The translations under genes were made by a program, and so were the position numbers. From the NCBI GenBank assembly GCA_016285335.1, contig JAEEQO010000114.1, positions 1 through 9,394 of the forward strand: a stretch of 9,394 bases of DNA, written 5' to 3'. This DNA comes from Victivallales bacterium. Lineage in GTDB: Bacteria > Verrucomicrobiota > Lentisphaeria > Victivallales > UBA1829. The notes beneath the pieces are model-generated. The model was not told the DNA's origin, made no database searches, and saw nothing but the letters and a program-made list of their open reading frames with translations. This document shows, in pieces, positions 6,200-9,394 of the stretch; the first letter of the stretch is position 1; every line of letters starts with the position of its first letter.

Positions 6200-6256
6200 A
6201 AAAAAAAGCCTTTTTCCAAAAAAAAGCTTTCATAAACGGGGAAGACGTGCTATATT
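6200..6256 (+). promoter_or_regulatory. Promoter of the zinc-ribbon/pyrE/secA gene run, with A tracts
   Basis: TTTCAT (6228-6233), 17-nt spacer ending in GC, TATATT (6251-6256), predicted start near 6263. Two A8 tracts, each followed by GC (6200-6207 and 6218-6225), lie immediately upstream and resemble an UP element or a bent-DNA enhancer. The -35 box differs from the TTGCA of the other two promoters by T in place of G. Confidence 0.75.
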
Positions 6257-6307
6257 AATAGATAATAGTTTCAACCAACAACAAATCTACCCCCCGAGGA
6301 ACAGAAA

Positions 6308-6700
6308 ATGCCGGAAGACAAAACCTGTAAATACGGCCAGGCAAAGGTCGATTTCATTTGCGCCGAAGAAGGCTGCGACGGCGTCGTGCAGTTCAGCCTG
6401 CATGACTGCACGGACAGCGGCATCCAGGTGCTCTGCCCCAAGTGCCACAAACCCTACGTGTTCGACCATGAGCTCCGTGCGAAGTTCGCCAAGCTCCAGA
6501 AGCTGATCGAGGCCGTCCGCGAGGCGGAACCCATCCTCGGCGACTGCAACGTTTCCGTGAACGTGCCCGGCGGCAGCGTGAAGATCCCCTACGCCATGCT
6601 GCTCACCCGCCTGAACACCATGCTCACGCTCCACGTCGGCGGCAGATCCATCGACTTCCACCTCTGGATCCAGCCGTCCTCCCCCGACACCTTCCGTTAA
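6308..6700 (+). CDS. Small zinc-ribbon protein of unknown function
   Basis: 130 aa, not recognised as a named family. There is no signal peptide or membrane segment, so it is probably cytoplasmic. The N-terminal half has a zinc-ribbon pattern, C18-x4-C23 and C43-x2-C46 with His47 (LCPKCHKPY); C7 and C34 are additional cysteines. Residues about 52-75 form a charged helix (ELRAKFAKLQKLIEAVREAE), and the rest alternates hydrophobic and polar residues as in beta strands, ending in a short polar tail. GAGGA (6296-6300) is 7 nt before the ATG. It is the first gene after the promoter and is followed at 26 nt by pyrE, then secA, so co-transcription is likely. Its location invites a role in expression or assembly, but nothing in the sequence shows one. 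The ordered cysteines, good ribosome site and operon position make it a real gene. Confidence 0.85.
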   Translation: MPEDKTCKYGQAKVDFICAEEGCDGVVQFSLHDCTDSGIQVLCPKCHKPYVFDHELRAKFAKLQKLIEAVREAEPILGDCNVSVNVPGGSVKIPYAMLLTRLNTMLTLHVGGRSIDFHLWIQPSSPDTFR

Positions 6701-6726
6701 TCACCTCAAAAAGGGATGCCAATACC

Positions 6727-7305
6727 ATGACCGACCAGGAAATCATTGCCGCATTCGAGTCCGCCGGCGCTCTGCTGACCGGACATTTCCAGCTCCGCAG
6801 CAAGAAACACAGCAACCGTTTCTTCCAGGCTGCGCTCGTCTTCAAGAAGCCGTGGGTCGGCGAAGAGCTCTGCAAGGAGCTCGCCGCCCGCATCAAAGCC
6901 GCCGGGATCGAGGCGGAGACCGTGATCTCCCCTGCCGTGGGCGGCCTCTTCGTCGGGCAGGAGATCGCCCGCGCCCTCCACATCGAATCCATCTTCGCCG
7001 ACAAGGAGAACGACCAGCTCGTCCTGAAGCGCGGCTTCCGCCTGAAACCGGGCGAGAAGGTCATCGTGGCGGAGGACGTCGTGACCGAGGGCGGCCGCGT
7101 GCAGCAGACGATCGACCTGGTGCGTTCGCTCGGCGCCGATCCGGTGGCGGTCGCGGTCATCACCGACCGCAGCGGCGGCAAGGTCTCGTTCGGCGGCATC
7201 CCGTTCTTCAGCCTGCTGAAGCTCTCCCTGCCGACCTACACGGCGGAGGAGTGCCCCATGTGCCGCGCCGGACAGCCCATCGACGTCCCCGGCAGCAAAT
7301 CCTGA
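6727..7305 (+). CDS. pyrE: Orotate phosphoribosyltransferase
   Basis: 192 aa, usual length for the enzyme. It converts orotate and PRPP to orotidine 5'-monophosphate and pyrophosphate, the fifth step of de novo UMP synthesis, in the cytoplasm. Residues 16-34 match the OPRT N-terminal signature (LTGHFQLRSKKHSNRFF). The catalytic-loop region is FADKENDQLVLKRGF, and the PRPP-binding motif is VIVAEDVVTEGGR at 112-124 (acidic pair E116-D117). The C-terminus CPMCRAGQPIDVPGS, with C176 and C179, is typical of one OPRT branch. The ribosome site is modest: AAGGGA ends 10 nt before the ATG. A four-codon ATG-CCA-ATA-CCA-TGA frame starts inside it and overlaps the pyrE start. No other pyrimidine gene is present; it lies between the zinc-ribbon gene and secA. 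Confidence 0.95.
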   Translation: MTDQEIIAAFESAGALLTGHFQLRSKKHSNRFFQAALVFKKPWVGEELCKELAARIKAAGIEAETVISPAVGGLFVGQEIARALHIESIFADKENDQLVLKRGFRLKPGEKVIVAEDVVTEGGRVQQTIDLVRSLGADPVAVAVITDRSGGKVSFGGIPFFSLLKLSLPTYTAEECPMCRAGQPIDVPGSKS

Positions 7306-7321
7306 ATCCGCCCCGGCGGAT
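7306..7321 (+). other. Perfect inverted repeat between pyrE and secA
   Basis: ATCCGCC (7306-7312) and GGCGGAT (7315-7321) are perfectly complementary and separated by only CC, so the hairpin would fold as about 6 bp with a 4-nt loop. It begins directly after the pyrE stop and ends 20 nt before the secA start. There is no T tract on either strand, so it is not an intrinsic terminator. It could stabilise the pyrE 3' end or affect secA translation. Confidence 0.6.
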
Positions 7322-7341
7322 GAACCACAGAAAGACCATAC

Positions 7342-9394
7342 ATGTTTGCAACGATCGTTAAGAAAATATTCGGCAGCAAGTCGGAACGCGACGTGAAGCG
7401 GCTGCGGCCCCTGGTGGCGAAGATCAACGCCCTGGAGGAGCAGTACCAGTCGCTGACCGAGGAGCAGCTGAAAGCCAAGACGCAGGAATTCAAGGACCGC
7501 TACGCGAAGGGCGAATCGCTCGACTCCATGATGTGCGAGGCGTTCGCCGTCGTGAAGAACGCCTGCCGCCGCATGGTGGGGCGCACCTACCAGGTCTGCG
7601 GACACGACCTCGTTTGGGACATGGTCCCGTTCGATGTGCAGATCATCGGCGGCATCGTGCTCCATCAGGGCAAGATCGCGGAAATGGCGACCGGCGAGGG
7701 CAAGACGCTCGTCGCCACCATGCCGCTCTACCTGAACGCGCTCTCCGGGCACAACTGCCAGCTCGTCACCGTGAACGACTACCTCGCGCTCCGCGACTCC
7801 CAGTGGGTCGGCCGCGTGTTTGAATACCTCGGCCTCACGGTCGGCTGCATCCAGAACTCCATGCACTCCGCCCAGCGCAAGGCTCAGTACGCCTGCGACA
7901 TCACCTACGGCACGAACAGCGAGTTCGGGTTCGACTACCTGCGCGACATGGGCATGGCGACCGACAAGGACCACCTCGTCCAGCGCGACTACTACTACGT
8001 GATCGTCGACGAAGTCGACTCCATCCTCATCGACGAGGCGCGCACGCCGCTGATCATTTCCGGTCCCGTGAACGTCTCCACGCACCAGTTCGACAAGCTT
8101 CAGCCGCTCGTCGCCTCGCTCTTCCGCAAGCAGGAATCCCTCTGCGACCGCTTCCTGAAGGAAGCCAAAGACGTCATCGACCGCCGCGACGAGGGCAAGG
8201 CTACGGACGAGGAGTTCGACGACGCCATCCGCAAGCTGCTTCAGGTCAAGTTCGGCATGCCGCGCCACAAGATGCTCGCCCGCATCCTGGAGGACGCCGA
8301 CATTCTGAAGAAGCTCGAAAAGTACGAATCGTTTGTGCGCAGCGACCAGAACCGCGGCATGCTTCAGGAGGTCCAGGAGGACCTGTACTTCTCCATGGAC
8401 GAGAAGCAGCACGAAGCCGACCTCACGGAACGCGGCCGCAACGCCATTTCGCCGAACGACCCCGACGCGTTCGTCCTGCCCGACCTGCTGAATTCCCTGC
8501 ACGACATCGACAACGACCCGAAGACGGACTACCAGACCAAGCTCATGCGCCACCGGGCGTTCCAGGAGGCTTTCGCCGAAAAGAGCGAACGCCTGCAGAA
8601 CATCTCCCAGCTGCTCCGCGCGTACTGCCTCTTCGAGAAGGACGTGGACTACGTCGTCATGGAGGGCAAGGTGCTGATCGTGGACGAGCACACCGGACGC
8701 ATCCTGCCGGGCCGCCGTTTCAGCGACGGCCTGCATCAGGCGCTCGAGGCGAAGGAGCACGTGAAGATCGAGAGCGAGACGCAGACGCTCGCCACGATCA
8801 CCATTCAGAACTATTTCCGCATGTACAAGAAGCTCGCGGGCATGACCGGCACGGCCGAGACCGAGGCCACCGAGTTCCACCAGATCTACAAGCTCGACGT
8901 GGTCGTGATCCCCACGAACCGCCCGTGCATCCGCAAGGACGTGAACGACACGGTGTTCAAGACCAAGCGCGAGAAATTCCGCGCCATCGTGGCGGAGACC
9001 GAGGCGGCGTACAAGCGCGGCCAGCCCGTCCTGCTCGGCACAATCTCCGTCGAGGACTCCGAGCTCGTCAGCCGCATGCTCCTGGCGAAGAACATCCCGC
9101 ACAACGTGCTGAACGCGAAGAATCACGCCCGCGAATCCGAGATCATCGCGCTCGCCGGACGCCGCGGCGCCATCACGGTCGCCACGAACATGGCCGGACG
9201 CGGCACCGACATCAAGCTCGAACCCGGCGTGGAACAGCTCGGCGGCCTGCTGGTCCTCGGCAGTTCCCGCCACGACTCCCGCCGCATCGACCGCCAGCTG
9301 CGCGGACGCTGCGGACGCCAGGGCGACCCCGGCATGTCGCATTTCTACGTGTCGCTGGAGGACAACCTGATGCGCCTGTTCGGTTCCGACCGCA
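7342..9394 (+). CDS. secA: Preprotein translocase ATPase SecA, 3' end cut by the window
   Basis: 684 codons are visible and the frame is open to the window end. SecA is the cytoplasmic/membrane-associated ATPase that drives unfolded preproteins through SecYEG. Landmarks: Walker A MATGEGKT (115-122), [15 protein letters not shown], Walker [20 protein letters not shown] (from 223), MTGTAETE (501-508), [11 protein letters not shown] (616-626) and [14 protein letters not shown] (651-664), where C657 replaces the common Ser. Between about 245 and 430 the preprotein cross-linking region is longer than in E. coli. The insert and the N-terminal WDMVPFDVQ and MPLYLNAL are like chlamydial and Bacteroidetes-type SecA. 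The C-terminal scaffold, wing and any zinc-binding tail lie outside the window. The Shine-Dalgarno is weak (AGAAAG before ATG 7342), which fits translation after pyrE. Start chosen from [21 protein letters not shown], a standard SecA N-terminus. Confidence 0.97.
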   Translation, partial: MFATIVKKIFGSKSERDVKRLRPLVAKINALEEQYQSLTEEQLKAKTQEFKDRYAKGESLDSMMCEAFAVVKNACRRMVGRTYQVCGHDLVWDMVPFDVQIIGGIVLHQGKIAEMATGEGKTLVATMPLYLNALSGHNCQLVTVNDYLALRDSQWVGRVFEYLGLTVGCIQNSMHSAQRKAQYACDITYGTNSEFGFDYLRDMGMATDKDHLVQRDYYYVIVDEVDSILIDEARTPLIISGPVNVSTHQFDKLQPLVASLFRKQESLCDRFLKEAKDVIDRRDEGKATDEEFDDAIRKLLQVKFGMPRHKMLARILEDADILKKLEKYESFVRSDQNRGMLQEVQEDLYFSMDEKQHEADLTERGRNAISPNDPDAFVLPDLLNSLHDIDNDPKTDYQTKLMRHRAFQEAFAEKSERLQNISQLLRAYCLFEKDVDYVVMEGKVLIVDEHTGRILPGRRFSDGLHQALEAKEHVKIESETQTLATITIQNYFRMYKKLAGMTGTAETEATEFHQIYKLDVVVIPTNRPCIRKDVNDTVFKTKREKFRAIVAETEAAYKRGQPVLLGTISVEDSELVSRMLLAKNIPHNVLNAKNHARESEIIALAGRRGAITVATNMAGRGTDIKLEPGVEQLGGLLVLGSSRHDSRRIDRQLRGRCGRQGDPGMSHFYVSLEDNLMRLFGSDR

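Noticed and set aside
6104..6307. Possible small RNA or small gene between GH127 and the zinc-ribbon gene
   Set aside because: The stretch is accounted for by the GH127 terminator, A tracts and a promoter. The reading frames there lack ribosome sites and extend into neighbouring genes in the wrong frame.
6706..9342. 878-aa minus-strand open frame over pyrE and secA
   Set aside because: Same register effect over two conserved genes; no domain, no promoter and no ribosome site seen.

Overview
The window is GC-rich bacterial DNA, most likely from a Gram-negative member of the Planctomycetes-Verrucomicrobia-Chlamydiae (PVC) superphylum, with Lentisphaerae/Victivallis-like as my best guess. The main support is SecA. 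Its N-terminal region ([17 protein letters not shown]), its enlarged cross-linking region and the variant motif [14 protein letters not shown] resemble chlamydial and Bacteroidetes-type SecA as I remember them. A lipoprotein foldase, secreted thioredoxins and a glycoside hydrolase fit a Gram-negative envelope. The taxonomic call is inference; no marker such as 16S rRNA is present.

Layout from left to right: (1) a complete tRNA-Leu(UAG) at 38-122 on the plus strand, with a hairpin behind it. (2) Two minus-strand envelope-folding genes: a parvulin-type peptidyl-prolyl isomerase lipoprotein (334-1539, with a clear terminator at 271-301), and an unusual secreted protein (1756-3321) with two tandem thioredoxin domains joined to a SurA-N-like chaperone segment that is homologous to the N-terminal half of its neighbour. 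(3) A divergent promoter region (3322-3640) with two strong sigma70-type promoters back to back. (4) A large secreted GH127/GH146-type beta-L-arabinofuranosidase-like enzyme (3641-6103) with its own terminator. (5) A plus-strand gene run starting from a promoter at 6228-6256: a small zinc-ribbon protein of unknown function (6308-6700), orotate phosphoribosyltransferase pyrE (6727-7305), and secA (from 7342, cut by the window end). The gaps in this run are 26 and 36 nt and no terminator was seen.

The two minus-strand genes look like an extracytoplasmic folding set: the lipoprotein combines chaperone and prolyl isomerase domains, while its neighbour combines chaperone and redox-like domains and lacks a recognisable isomerase. 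SecA supplies unfolded substrate to the same compartment, but a functional link is inference. The most unusual items are the Trx-Trx-SurA_N architecture, its second thioredoxin site changed from CGWC to CIWR, an A10 homopolymer in the linker between the two thioredoxin domains, and a promoter pattern (TTGCAN, 17-nt spacer ending in GC, TATAnT) shared with small changes by three transcription units. I see no CRISPR array, insertion sequence, phage gene or toxin system.
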